A model generated the notes under the pieces. The model had not been told where the DNA came from. It searched no databases and saw nothing but the letters and a program-made list of their open reading frames with translations. This document shows positions 17,402 to 26,000 of a stretch of 64,000 nucleotides of DNA, in pieces (positions within the stretch are counted from its first letter, which is position 1; the number at the start of each line of letters is the position of its first letter). The stretch is from positions 136,030 to 200,029 of the forward strand of contig NZ_JARXRM010000019.1 in assembly GCF_029887875.1 (NCBI RefSeq), read 5' to 3'. The position numbers and the translations under genes were made by a program. The DNA is from Luteimonas endophytica (GTDB lineage Bacteria > Pseudomonadota > Gammaproteobacteria > Xanthomonadales > Xanthomonadaceae).

Positions 17402-19361
17402 ACTGGCGCCGCTCGCGGCCGCCGCCCCGCCGCGCGACCCCGACCGCGCCCTGCTCGACGCGCTGTTCCTGGGCCCGTACGGCGAGAACGACACCATGCT
17501 CGAGAAGCTGGTGACCGAGTTCCTGCGCGACCACGTCTACTGGCGCCGCAATTTCCACCCCGAGGATCCACCGGCGATCTCGACCCGGGCCGCCCAGCAC
17601 CCGGACTACCAGGCCTTCGAGGCGCGTCTGCGCGGCGAACTGCACCAGCTCTCGGCAGCGCTGAAGCGCTCGGTCCCGTTCCACAGCCCGCGCTACATCG
17701 GCCACATGGCCTCGGACCTGCTGCTGCCCGGGCTGGCGGCGCAGATCCTCACCCTGCCCTACAACCCCAACAACGTCAGCGAGGACGCCGCCCCGGTCAC
17801 CATCGACCTCGAAATCCGCGCCGGACTGCAGCTGGCGCGGATGCTGGGCTACCCGGACGACCCCGCGCGCGCGGACTGCGCCTTCGGCCACCTCACCTCC
17901 GGCGGCACCGTGGCGAACTACCAGGCGCTGCGGCTGGCGCTGGCGCTCAAGGCGTTTCCGGTGGCGCTGCGCGCGGCGGCGGTCCCCGACCTCGACCTGC
18001 CCGCCGACGACTGGGCGGCGTTCAACACCGGCCCCCGCGCCGCCACCGGGCTGGTCGAACGGTGGCAGGTCTGGCTGGCGTCGCAGCCGCCGCGCGAACG
18101 CCGGCGCTGGCGCGAGGCGGTGCAGGCGCAACGGATCGAATCGCTGGGGATGGTCGGGTTCTTCGCCCGCCACCCGGAGCTGCGGGTGCCGAAGGTGCTG
18201 GCACCGATCACCGCTCATTATTCCTGGAGCAAGGGTCTGAAACTGCTCGGCCTGGGCCGCGACCAGCTGGAGCTGCTGCCCGAGCGCGGCATGCGCCTGG
18301 ATGCCGAGGCCCTGGAGCGGACCCTGCAGCGCTGCGAGCGCGAACGCCAACCGGTGCTGATGGCGGTGGCGGTACTCGGTACCACCGAGTACGGCACGGT
18401 CGATCCGGTCGACGCGGTGGTCGCGGCGCGCGAGCGCGCGCTGGCGCGCGGGCTCGGCTTCAGCGTGCATGTCGACGGGGCCTGGGGCGGGTACCTGGCC
18501 ACGCTGTTCCGCGAGGAGGACGGCAGCCTGCGCGATATCGACGCGGTCCGCGCCGACTACGCGAGCTTCCCGCTGCCCGAGGTGCACGCCGCCTTCGCCG
18601 CGCTGGGCGACACCGACTCGATCACCGTGGATCCGCACAAGCTCGGCTACCTGCCCTACGGCGCCGGCGCCTTCGTCTGCCGCGACCACCGCGCGGTGGC
18701 GCTGCTGGCCGAGACCGCGGACTACGTGTTCCAGGACAGCGGCACCGCCGACTACATGACCCGCTACCGCCAGCTCGGCCAGTTCGTCCCCGAAGGCTCG
18801 AAATCCGGCGCCGCGGCGGCAGCGGTCTACGTCACTCACAAGGTGCTGCCGCTGGACCACGCCCACTTCGGGCGCCTGCCGCGGCAGACGGTGCTCGCCG
18901 CCGAGGCGTTCCACGCCCGCGCAGCGCGGCTGGCGACCGAGCTGGAGGGGGTGGCGCGGGTCGCGGTGCCGTTCGTGCCGGACAGCAACCTGGTGTGCCT
19001 GGCGATCAATCCGGCGGGCAACACCGGGCTGAGCGCGGCCAACGCCTTCGTCCGCCGGATCCACGACGAACTGCGCTGCGACCCGCGCCAGCCGCTGCAG
19101 CTCAAGCAGTTCTTCGGCTCGAGCACCACGCTGCGGCCCGAGGCCGTCGGCGAGACGGAGATGCGGCGGATCCTGGCCTCGATCGGCATCGATCCGGCGA
19201 CGCTCGACCCCGACGGCGGCCACGACGACGACCGCCTGGTGATCCTCCGCCACACCCTGATGAACCCCTACCTGATCGACCACACCAACGGCCGCAGCTA
19301 TATCGACCTGTACCTGCAGCATCTGGGCGCGAGGATTCGCAGCCTGCTGACGCCGCAATGA
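17385..19361 (+). CDS. PLP-dependent group II decarboxylase
   Basis: This 658-aa protein belongs to the fold-type I PLP decarboxylases (aromatic amino acid/glutamate type). PLP-pocket motifs are YNPNNVSEDAAPVT, the VHVDGAWGGY aspartate region and the Schiff-base lysine in SITVDPHKLGYLPYGAGAF. The C-terminal half carries the FFGSSTTLRPEAVGE and LRHTLMNPYL segments of the long bacterial members. The substrate cannot be told from sequence. It overlaps SirB2 by 17 bases and the next PLP gene by four, so the two PLP enzymes are translationally coupled in an NO-stress operon. Confidence 0.9.
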   Translation: MSISPELAPLAAAAPPRDPDRALLDALFLGPYGENDTMLEKLVTEFLRDHVYWRRNFHPEDPPAISTRAAQHPDYQAFEARLRGELHQLSAALKRSVPFHSPRYIGHMASDLLLPGLAAQILTLPYNPNNVSEDAAPVTIDLEIRAGLQLARMLGYPDDPARADCAFGHLTSGGTVANYQALRLALALKAFPVALRAAAVPDLDLPADDWAAFNTGPRAATGLVERWQVWLASQPPRERRRWREAVQAQRIESLGMVGFFARHPELRVPKVLAPITAHYSWSKGLKLLGLGRDQLELLPERGMRLDAEALERTLQRCERERQPVLMAVAVLGTTEYGTVDPVDAVVAARERALARGLGFSVHVDGAWGGYLATLFREEDGSLRDIDAVRADYASFPLPEVHAAFAALGDTDSITVDPHKLGYLPYGAGAFVCRDHRAVALLAETADYVFQDSGTADYMTRYRQLGQFVPEGSKSGAAAAAVYVTHKVLPLDHAHFGRLPRQTVLAAEAFHARAARLATELEGVARVAVPFVPDSNLVCLAINPAGNTGLSAANAFVRRIHDELRCDPRQPLQLKQFFGSSTTLRPEAVGETEMRRILASIGIDPATLDPDGGHDDDRLVILRHTLMNPYLIDHTNGRSYIDLYLQHLGARIRSLLTPQ

Positions 19362-20461
19362 GCGACTCCGCTGCCGTGGCCGCCGCCGGCGAGCGCCGAT
19401 GGATCGCCCAGGCGCTGGGCCGGCTGCGCCAGGAGGCCGCGCGCTCGGCCGACACCCACCTGCTCAAGCTCGGGTTCGCCGGGTTCCCGGGCATCGATTT
19501 CTATTTCAAGGACGAGGCCGCGCACCCCACCGGCAGCCTCAAGCACCGCCTCGCCCGCTCGCTGTATCTGTACGCGCTGTGCAACGGCCGGCTGCGCGCC
19601 GGCCAGCCGGTGGTGGACGCCTCCTCGGGCAGCACCGCGATCTCCGAGGCCTGGTTCGCGCGCCTGCTCGGGCTGGAGTTCACCGCGGTGATGCCGGCGT
19701 GCACCGCGCCGCGCAAGATCGCCGACGTCGAGGCGCTGGGCGGGCGCTGCGAGCTGGTGCAGGACCCGGCCCGGGTCCACGAGCGCGCAGCCGCGCACGC
19801 CGCCGCCGGCGCCTGCCACCTCGACCAGTTCGGCCTGGCCGAGCGCGCCACCGACTGGCGCGGCAACAACAACATCGCCGAGTCGATCCTCGGCCAGCTC
19901 GCCGGGGAGCCGCACCCCGAGCCGGCGTGGATCGTGTGCGGGGTCGGCACCGGCGGCACCTCCGCCACCATCGGCCGCTACCTGCGCTACCGCGGGCTGG
20001 GCACCCGGCTGTGCGCGGCCGAGCCCACCGGCAGCGCGTACGTGCACGGCTGGCGCAGCCGCGACCGCGGCGCCGTCTGCAGCCGGCCGACGGTGATCGA
20101 GGGCATCGGCCGCCCGCGGGTGGAGCCCGGCTTCCTGTTCGAGATCGTCGACGAGGTGGTCGAGGTCGACGACGCGGCCTCGATCGCGGCGATGGCGGTG
20201 CTCGAGCAGCATCTGGGCCGGCGCTACGGCGGCTCCTCGGGCACCAACCTGGCCGCCTGCCTGGAGCTGGCCACGCGCATGCGCGAACGCGACGAGCGCG
20301 GCAGCATCGTCAGCCTGCTGTGCGATCCGGGCGAGCGCTACGACGGCACCCTGTCGGATCCGGACTGGCTGCGCCGCAACGGCCTGGACCCGGCGCCGGC
20401 CGCCGCCGCCCTGCGCGCCACGATCGCCAGCGGCCGCTGGCATCCGCCCGAAAGCGTCTGA
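19358..20461 (+). CDS. Cds1-like PLP-dependent cysteine desulfhydrase/synthase family enzyme
   Basis: This 367-aa fold-type II PLP enzyme resembles Cds1-type L-cysteine desulfhydrases more than classical CysK. Recognisable blocks are YFKDEAAHPTGSLKHRLARS with the PLP lysine, ASSGSTAISEAWFARLLGL, FGLAERATDWRGNNNIAESI and the glycine-rich VGTGGTSATIGRY. Cds1 enzymes release H2S from cysteine. Here it is fused by an ATGA overlap to a PLP decarboxylase in the nnrS operon, suggesting cysteine-derived sulfur or amine metabolism under NO stress. Synthase activity is the alternative. Confidence 0.85.
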   Translation: MSDSAAVAAAGERRWIAQALGRLRQEAARSADTHLLKLGFAGFPGIDFYFKDEAAHPTGSLKHRLARSLYLYALCNGRLRAGQPVVDASSGSTAISEAWFARLLGLEFTAVMPACTAPRKIADVEALGGRCELVQDPARVHERAAAHAAAGACHLDQFGLAERATDWRGNNNIAESILGQLAGEPHPEPAWIVCGVGTGGTSATIGRYLRYRGLGTRLCAAEPTGSAYVHGWRSRDRGAVCSRPTVIEGIGRPRVEPGFLFEIVDEVVEVDDAASIAAMAVLEQHLGRRYGGSSGTNLAACLELATRMRERDERGSIVSLLCDPGERYDGTLSDPDWLRRNGLDPAPAAAALRATIASGRWHPPESV

Positions 20462-20628
20462 CGCGCAGCGGCCCGGCCGGTACCCTGCCGCGCCCCACCG
20501 ACGCGTGCGGTCGGTGCTCGGGGGGTTGCGGCGCGCGCCCCGGACCCGCCGGCGCGGCGGAAGCGCCTGCCGATGCCGCGCGCGTCGAAGGGGTGGATCT
20601 GCAGGGAGAGTGCGGAGGAGGCGTTCAT
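20338..20628 (-). pseudogene. Possible truncated DUF2249-like small gene
   Basis: An ATG at 20628 follows AGGACCACC and opens a frame whose first 26 residues include IHPFDARGIGRRFRRA. This resembles the start of small DUF2249 proteins found in denitrification regions. The rest becomes Ala/Arg/Gly-rich, has no family-like sequence, crosses a hairpin and runs antisense into the Cds1-like gene. A weak FNR-like box lies 57 bases upstream. I read it as a decayed or truncated gene that keeps its promoter and start; a chance frame is possible. Confidence 0.35.
20497..20518. terminator. Hairpin between convergent units
   Basis: CACCGAC and GTCGGTG pair around a 7-base loop about 35 bases after the Cds1-like stop. 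On the plus strand it is followed by a G-rich run, so Rho-independent termination is uncertain; exact ends may be off by a base or two. Confidence 0.4.
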
Positions 20629-20684
20629 GGTGGTCCTGGTGGGCTCGGGGACCGCAGGATGGCGCCGACGCCGCGCCGCGCTCG

Positions 20685-20698
20685 TCGACCTGGATCAG
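20685..20698 (-). promoter_or_regulatory. Weak FNR/DNR-like box
   Basis: TCGACCTGGATCAG (plus strand) has one mismatch per half-site but keeps the CTGG spacer. It faces the DUF2249-like frame on the minus strand. CATCCT (minus strand, 20661-20656) could be its -10. Confidence 0.35.
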
Positions 20699-20716
20699 GC
20701 GCGACGCAGGTGCGGC

Positions 20717-21166
20717 TCACCAATGCAGCGCGAACATGGCCTTGGCCAGCACCGCGATCGCCAGCACGTGGACGAAGACGCTCAGGTGCACGCGCCTGGA
20801 CAGCGCCGCGTCCAGCGTGCCCCTGCGCTGGCGCAGCATCACGAATGTGAAGTGGCCGAATACGGACAGCGCCAGCGCGATCTTCGCCGCAAGCAGCACC
20901 CCGACACTGCCGGACGTGGGCGGCGCCAGCGCGGCGCGATGCGTCCAGCCAAGGCCGATCCCGCTGCCGTACAGCGAGAGCAGCACCCAGGGCATCACCT
21001 TGCGCGCGCGGGCGCCGACCGCCGCTTCGACCTGGACCACCACCCGCGCCGGCAGCCGCCGGCGCAATGCGCCGAGCACCACCACCTCGAAGAACACGGA
21101 ACCGCCGAATGCGATCGCCGCCAGCAGGTGCAGCGCCACCAGGTAGGGGTAGACGTGGGTGGGCAT
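20717..21166 (-). CDS. CopD-like small membrane protein
   Basis: This 149-aa protein has four predicted membrane helices and an overall layout like the CopD/YebZ-type integral membrane domain, with conserved His in YLVALHLLAAIAFGG, FGHFTF and RRVHLSVFVHVLA. Metal or haem handling is possible from these His residues, but the family is poorly characterised. The ATG has no clear Shine-Dalgarno sequence and lies one base from the transcription start predicted by the FNR-like box at 21200-21213. That marks it as a member of the same regulon as nirK and hemN. Confidence 0.8.
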   Translation of the reverse strand: MPTHVYPYLVALHLLAAIAFGGSVFFEVVVLGALRRRLPARVVVQVEAAVGARARKVMPWVLLSLYGSGIGLGWTHRAALAPPTSGSVGVLLAAKIALALSVFGHFTFVMLRQRRGTLDAALSRRVHLSVFVHVLAIAVLAKAMFALHW

Positions 21167-21199
21167 GGCCCATCATCGGCCGCGCGCGCGGCGACGGCC

Positions 21200-21213
21200 A
21201 TGACCCAGGTCAG
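21200..21213 (-). promoter_or_regulatory. FNR/DNR-like box of the CopD-like gene
   Basis: On the minus strand the site reads CTGACCTGGGTCAT, with one mismatch in each outer position and the CTGG spacer. Class II spacing predicts a start at 21165, next to the ATG at 21166. GATGAT (21177-21172) is the candidate -10. It lies ten bases beyond the fabB stop. Confidence 0.7.
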
Positions 21214-21222
21214 CCCGGGCGC

Positions 21223-22443
21223 TCAGACCCGCGAGAACACCAGGCTGGCGTTGGTGCCGCCGAAACCGAAGCTGTTCGACATGACCGTGTCGAGACTGGC
21301 CTCGCGGCTTTCGCGCACGATCGGGAAACCCGCCGCCTTCGGATCGAGTTCGGCGATGTTGGCCGAGCCGGCGATGAAGCCCTCCTGCAGCATCAACAGG
21401 CAATAGATCGCCTCGTGCACGCTCGCCGCGCCCAGCGAGTGTCCGCTCAGGGCCTTGGTCGAGGACAGCGGCGGCACCGCGTCGCCGAAGGTCTCGCGCA
21501 CCGCATCGAGCTCGATCACGTCGCCGACCGGGGTCGAGGTGCCGTGGGTGTTGAGGTAGTCGATCCGGCCGACCTCGCGGCCGCCGCTGCCGGCCATCGC
21601 CATGCGCATGCAGCGCACCGCGCCCTCGCCCGAGGGCGCGACCATGTCGACGCCGTCGGAGGTCACGCCGTAGCCGGTCAGCTCGGCGATGATGTTCGCG
21701 CCGCGGGCCTTCGCGTGCTCGTACTCCTCCAGCACCAGCATGCCGCCGCCGCCGGCGATGACGAAACCGTCGCGGTCGACGTCGTAGGGGCGCGACGCGC
21801 TCGCGGGCGTATCGTTGTGCCGGGTCGACAGCGCCCCCATCGCGTCGAACTGCGCGGTCATCGCCCAGTGCAGCTCCTCGCCGCCGCCGGCCAGCACCAC
21901 GTCCTGCATGCCGTGGCGGATCATGTCGGCGCCGGCGCCGATGCAGTGCGCAGAGGTGGCGCAGGCGGCGGAGATCGAATAGCTGACCCCGCGGATGCCG
22001 AACGCGGTGGACAGCGTGGCCGAGACCGTCGAGCCCATCGATCGCGGCACCATGTAGGGGCCGATCTTGCGCACGCCGCGGCTGCGCAGGATATCGGCGG
22101 TCTCGATCTGCCACTGCGGCGAGCCGCCGCCGGACCCGGCGATCAGCCCGGTGCGCTCGTCGTGCAGCTGCGCATCGTCGAGCCCGGCCTCGGCGATCGC
22201 ATCGCGCATGGCGAGGTAGGCGTAGGCCGCCGCGTCGCCCATGAAGCGCTTGAGCTTGCGGTCGATCAGCGCGGCCAGGTCGATGTCCGGGACCCCGGCC
22301 ACCTGGCTGCGCAGGCCCAGTTCGACGTATTCGGGCACCGGCACGATGCCCGCCCTGCCTTCGCGTAGCGAGGCGGCGACGCTGGCGCGATCATTGCCGA
22401 GACAGGACACCACGCCCAGCCCGGTGACGACGACACGACGCAT
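21223..22443 (-). CDS. fabB: Beta-ketoacyl-ACP synthase I FabB
   Basis: FabB elongates acyl-ACP and is needed for unsaturated fatty acid synthesis. The 406-aa cytoplasmic enzyme has the active-site Cys in [11 protein letters not shown], the catalytic His pair in [11 protein letters not shown] and [13 protein letters not shown], and the closing [14 protein letters not shown]. It begins one base after the fabA stop on the same strand, forming the classical fabA-fabB pair. It is a core biosynthetic gene embedded among respiratory genes. Confidence 0.97.
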   Translation of the reverse strand: MRRVVVTGLGVVSCLGNDRASVAASLREGRAGIVPVPEYVELGLRSQVAGVPDIDLAALIDRKLKRFMGDAAAYAYLAMRDAIAEAGLDDAQLHDERTGLIAGSGGGSPQWQIETADILRSRGVRKIGPYMVPRSMGSTVSATLSTAFGIRGVSYSISAACATSAHCIGAGADMIRHGMQDVVLAGGGEELHWAMTAQFDAMGALSTRHNDTPASASRPYDVDRDGFVIAGGGGMLVLEEYEHAKARGANIIAELTGYGVTSDGVDMVAPSGEGAVRCMRMAMAGSGGREVGRIDYLNTHGTSTPVGDVIELDAVRETFGDAVPPLSSTKALSGHSLGAASVHEAIYCLLMLQEGFIAGSANIAELDPKAAGFPIVRESREASLDTVMSNSFGFGGTNASLVFSRV

Positions 22444-22444
22444 C

Positions 22445-22960
22445 TCAGAATCCCTCCGTCGAGGAGAACAGCCCCACCCGCAGGTCGGAGGCGGTGTAGA
22501 TTTCGCGGCCGTCGACCAGGGTGCGGCCGTCGGCGATCACCAGATCCAGGCGCCCGCGCATCACCCGGCGAATGTGCAGCTCGTAGGACACCAGCTGCGC
22601 CTGCGGCAGCACCTGGCCGGAGAACTTCACCTGGCCCACGCCCAGCGCGCGGCCGCGGCCCTTCGCGCCCAGCCACGGCAGGTAGAAGCCGCACAGCTGC
22701 CACATCGCATCCATGCCCAGGCAGCCGGGCATCACCGGGTCGCCCTGGAAATGGCATTCGAAAAACCACAGGTCCGGGCGGATGTCGAGCTCGGCGCAGA
22801 CCAGCCCCTTGCCGTAGCTGCCGCCCTCGGCCGAGATCGAGGTGATGCGGTCGAACATCAGCATCGGCGGCAGCGGCAGGCGCGCGCTGTCGGGGCCGAA
22901 GAGTTCGCCGCGGCCGCAGGCCAGCAGCTGCTCGTAATCGTAGGAATTCGCTCGGGTCAT
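22445..22960 (-). CDS. fabA: 3-hydroxydecanoyl-ACP dehydratase/isomerase FabA
   Basis: FabA dehydrates 3-hydroxydecanoyl-ACP and isomerises trans-2 to cis-3-decenoyl-ACP, the branch point to unsaturated fatty acids. The 171-aa hot-dog protein contains the catalytic His in [17 protein letters not shown] and the Asp in GMDAMWQL. The start at [12 protein letters not shown] matches the family N-terminus; longer in-frame starts would add a low-complexity extension. A 130-base gap separates it from the upstream small ORF on the same strand. Confidence 0.97.
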   Translation of the reverse strand: MTRANSYDYEQLLACGRGELFGPDSARLPLPPMLMFDRITSISAEGGSYGKGLVCAELDIRPDLWFFECHFQGDPVMPGCLGMDAMWQLCGFYLPWLGAKGRGRALGVGQVKFSGQVLPQAQLVSYELHIRRVMRGRLDLVIADGRTLVDGREIYTASDLRVGLFSSTEGF

Positions 22961-23090
22961 GTGGGCACGCGGTGTGGAAACCGCCAATTCTGCCGGTTCC
23001 GGGCGATGAGCGCGTGCACGCCGACCATGGCTGCAACCATACGCAGGCGTAGGTGTCGCGTGGCCGCGCAGACCTCGGTACCCAGGGGAC

Positions 23091-23315
23091 TCAGGCGGAG
23101 GAAGTGCCCGCGAGGGGGCGTGGATCCCACCAGGCCCGGAGCGGCGCCGATTGCGCGGCGATCCAGGACCCGGTGCCGGTGGCATCGCCCTCCACCTGCG
23201 GCGCCCGCCCAGGCTCGGCCACGTGGCCGTCCACGCCGGCCACGCTGGCCCATTCGGCGGGCCCGCATGCCGGGGGCGTCGCCACCGCGTCGAACTCGAA
23301 GCCGATGTCGTTCAT
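23091..23315 (-). CDS. Small ORF behind an FNR-like box (74 aa)
   Basis: I do not recognise this product. It has AGAGGA at good spacing before the ATG and an FNR/DNR-like box centred 63 bases upstream. The sequence is acidic and neutral with one Cys (residue 17), a [16 protein letters not shown] stretch, three Trp residues (including LRAWWDPRP) and no membrane segment. Its own promoter and ribosome site argue for a genuine small cytoplasmic protein induced under low O2 or NO. It lies upstream of fabA on the same strand. Confidence 0.55.
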   Translation of the reverse strand: MNDIGFEFDAVATPPACGPAEWASVAGVDGHVAEPGRAPQVEGDATGTGSWIAAQSAPLRAWWDPRPLAGTSSA

Positions 23316-23371
23316 CCGTCTGTCCTCTGGTCGCTACCGGGCCAGCACACCACGCCGGGGCGCGGGCCGCC

Positions 23372-23385
23372 CTGACCTGGGTCAA
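23372..23385 (-). promoter_or_regulatory. FNR/DNR-like box upstream of the 74-aa ORF
   Basis: CTGACCTGGGTCAA (plus strand) has one mismatch to TTGAC-N4-GTCAA and the CTGG spacer. The downstream genes in the plus direction are convergent, so it must serve the minus-strand small ORF. Class II spacing predicts a start at 23337 and a 21-nt leader. Confidence 0.65.
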
Positions 23386-23430
23386 CCGCGGCCGCGCCGG
23401 GCCGCGCGCCCGGCGCCCGGCCCGGCCGGC

Positions 23431-25515
23431 TCAATAGCTGACGTTGAGCTTCACCCAGGCGGTGCGTCCCGGCTCGTTGATCCGTATCGGCTCCGCCGGG
23501 TAGCCGAAGTCGGCGTTGCCGGCGAGATTCAGATGCTCGCTGTAGGCGCGGTCGAACACGTTGTCGATGCCGGCGCTGAGCCGGGCGGTGCTGCCGAAGC
23601 GGTAGCCTGCGTTGAGCGCGAGGGTGGCGAAGCCGGCGCTGGTGCCGAGGTCCTGCCCGACCACGTTGCCGTAGCCGGGCGCCACCCGGTCCTGGCCGGC
23701 CACCGCCCGCACCAGCACGCCGGCGGACCAGGCGCCGTCGTCCCAGGCCGCGCTCAGCCGGGCCTCCAGCGGCGGCATCTGCGGAAGCGGCCGGCCGCTG
23801 TCGCGATCCTCGCCGCGCGCGTAGGCCAGACTGCCACCGAACGTCCAGTGCTCGCGCGGCCGGAACTCGGCGCCGAGCTCGGCCCCGCGGATCTCCGCGT
23901 CGATGTTGTCGGCGATGGAGCTGTCGCCGCCCATCGCGCCGGCGACGTAGCGGAACTGGATGAAGTCGACGACGCGGCCGGCGTAGGCCGAGGCCCAGGC
24001 ATCCACGCGCCGGCCGCGGTACTCCAGGCCGACATCGAGCTGGGTGGTCTTCTCCGGTTCGATCCCGGCAAAGGCGTTGACCGCGCCCACCGGCCCCACG
24101 TCGGGCGAGAACAGTTCCCAGTAGTCGGGCATGCGGGTGGTATGGCCCAGGCCCGCGAACCAGGTCAGCGGGAACCCGGCGGCGTCGCGCTCGAACCGGA
24201 CGAATCCGGCCGGCAGGGTCTGCGCGCGCGTCTCGCCCGCGGTCGGGTTGGGGCGGGCCATCCCCATCGCGCCGACCGTGGCGCGCCCGTCGGTGGCTTC
24301 CGAACGGTCGAAACGCGCGCCCGCGACCAGGCGGCTGCGTTCGCCGCGGTACCAGGTGGCCTCGGCGAATGCGCCGAGGCTGGAGAAGCGCGCATCGGTT
24401 CGCCAGCGCTGGGCGAGGTAGGCGCCCCGGCCGACGGCGCCGCGGCGGCGGTGGCGGCCGTCCTGCGCATCGGCACCCGCCACCAGCTCCCAGGTGTCTG
24501 CGCGCCAGGTCGCCGCCACCCGCCCGCCGCTGGTGCGGCGCTCGACGTTCGAGGCCATCGGCATGGGCATCGCGCCGTCCGGGTCGGGCGTGCGCAGGCT
24601 GTAGTTGTCCATCACGTGGTCGGCGCGGTTGTGGTACGCGGTGGCCTCGAACTCGGCCAGGCGCCCGCCGAGGTTGCGTTTCTCGAAGCGCAGCCCGAAG
24701 TTCTCCCGCTCGAACTGCGAACCGTCCATGCCGCGGGTGGCGTAGCGCGCCTCGCCATCGCCGATGCCGGCGGACAGTTCGAGCAGGGTGTCCGGGCCCG
24801 GGGTCCAGCCGAGCGCGAGGTCGGCGTTCCACTTGTTCCAGGCCGAGCCGACCCGCTCGCCATCGCCGTCGCGGTAGTCGCCGGCGTCGGAGCGGTTGGC
24901 GCTCACCCGCGCGTAGCCGGGCCGGCTCCCCCAGGTGAGGTCGGCGACCTGATCGTTGCGGCCGGACGAACCGCCGAGCAGGCTGCCGTCGAACTTCAGC
25001 GCGGGCTCCTCGAAGTGCTCGCGGTCGCGCTCGAAGCGCACCGTGCCGGCCGAGGCGCCGGGGCCCCAGAGCACCGTCTGCGGCCCCTTGATCACCACCA
25101 GCCGATCGTAGGTTTCCGGCGCGATGTAGGACATCGCATTGTCCATCCGCGAGGGGCAGGCGCCGGGCATGGCGCCGTCGTTGGTGAGCAGGTTGAGGCG
25201 CGAGCCGAACATGCCGCGCAGCACCGGATCGCCGTTGGTGCCGCCGTTGCGCACCACCGAGAAGCCGGGGATGGTCTTGAGATAGTCGGCGCCGTCGCTG
25301 GCCGGCACCGGCTGGCGCGGGAGCCTGGGGTCGGTTTCGAAGGTGAGCGGCGACACCGGCATCATCGCCGTGACCACCACGGCGTCGAGGTCGATCGGAT
25401 CCATCGGATCGCGAACGAGGTCTTCCGCCGCGAGCGCGGCGGGGCAGAACAGTGCCGCGAGGATCGCGGCGGTCAGGCAAGCCTGGGGCGTTGCCGGACT
25501 CCTGGAAGTCGACAT
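23431..25515 (-). CDS. oprC: TonB-dependent copper receptor OprC/NosA family
   Basis: This outer-membrane TonB-dependent receptor of the OprC/NosA copper family has 694 aa. It has a signal peptide ending at ALA, a TonB-box-like DAVVVTA, a plug with PGFSVVRNGGTNGDPVLRG, and the CxxxM copper site in GACPSRMD. A 22-strand barrel follows, ending in an aromatic-rich segment (AWVKLNVSY). CCGGAG seven bases before the second ATG fixes the start there, six codons inside the longest frame. It follows the DUF2946 gene by 67 bases and probably shares its FNR-like promoter, feeding copper to NirK, azurin and cbb3. Confidence 0.93.
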   Translation of the reverse strand: MSTSRSPATPQACLTAAILAALFCPAALAAEDLVRDPMDPIDLDAVVVTAMMPVSPLTFETDPRLPRQPVPASDGADYLKTIPGFSVVRNGGTNGDPVLRGMFGSRLNLLTNDGAMPGACPSRMDNAMSYIAPETYDRLVVIKGPQTVLWGPGASAGTVRFERDREHFEEPALKFDGSLLGGSSGRNDQVADLTWGSRPGYARVSANRSDAGDYRDGDGERVGSAWNKWNADLALGWTPGPDTLLELSAGIGDGEARYATRGMDGSQFERENFGLRFEKRNLGGRLAEFEATAYHNRADHVMDNYSLRTPDPDGAMPMPMASNVERRTSGGRVAATWRADTWELVAGADAQDGRHRRRGAVGRGAYLAQRWRTDARFSSLGAFAEATWYRGERSRLVAGARFDRSEATDGRATVGAMGMARPNPTAGETRAQTLPAGFVRFERDAAGFPLTWFAGLGHTTRMPDYWELFSPDVGPVGAVNAFAGIEPEKTTQLDVGLEYRGRRVDAWASAYAGRVVDFIQFRYVAGAMGGDSSIADNIDAEIRGAELGAEFRPREHWTFGGSLAYARGEDRDSGRPLPQMPPLEARLSAAWDDGAWSAGVLVRAVAGQDRVAPGYGNVVGQDLGTSAGFATLALNAGYRFGSTARLSAGIDNVFDRAYSEHLNLAGNADFGYPAEPIRINEPGRTAWVKLNVSY

Positions 25516-25582
25516 GGGGGTACTCCGGAGCATTCGGGTGGCGCGCGGTCTGCGCCGCGCACGCGGGTCTGGATGGATGCGC

Positions 25583-25963
25583 TCAGGAGTTCGGCGGGCC
25601 GCGCGAGCCGAGGCCCGCCGGGTGACGGCGCGTCAGGCGCGGATCGGCACGCACCGCGCCAGGCGCCGCCGCCCGCGTCCGCAATGCAAAGAGGGGCGGC
25701 CGCTGTGGCGAGGGCACCAGCGAGGCCAGCAGCGGGCAGTAGCCGCAGTCGCCGCCGCCGCTGTTGGCCGGCGGCTGACCCCGGCCCCCGCCGTCGGTCG
25801 CATGATGGTCACGATGGAGTTCGCTGCCGCCCGCGCTCGCCGAGCCCGCGGCACGCTCGCCTTCCGCACCGAGCAACCGGCCGGCCGCGGGGAGCAGCGA
25901 GAGCGCCAGCGCCGCGCCCAGTGCCAGGCGGCTCATCCAGCGGTGGAAGGGACGGGGGCTCAT
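25583..25963 (-). CDS. DUF2946-like small exported protein
   Basis: This 126-aa protein has an N-terminal hydrophobic segment (residues 9-30), a His-rich linker (ELHRDHHATD) and a CGYCPLL motif typical of DUF2946 proteins, which are often found beside copper receptors. It is likely a membrane-anchored periplasmic protein involved in copper uptake, by association. A longer frame starts at 26014, but that codon lies inside the FNR-like box. The ATG at 25963 is three bases from the predicted transcription start and lacks a Shine-Dalgarno sequence. Confidence 0.75.
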   Translation of the reverse strand: MSPRPFHRWMSRLALGAALALSLLPAAGRLLGAEGERAAGSASAGGSELHRDHHATDGGGRGQPPANSGGGDCGYCPLLASLVPSPQRPPLFALRTRAAAPGAVRADPRLTRRHPAGLGSRGPPNS

Positions 25964-26000
25964 CGCGAAGCGATTCTGCTCGGGCCGCGGCCCCCATTCA

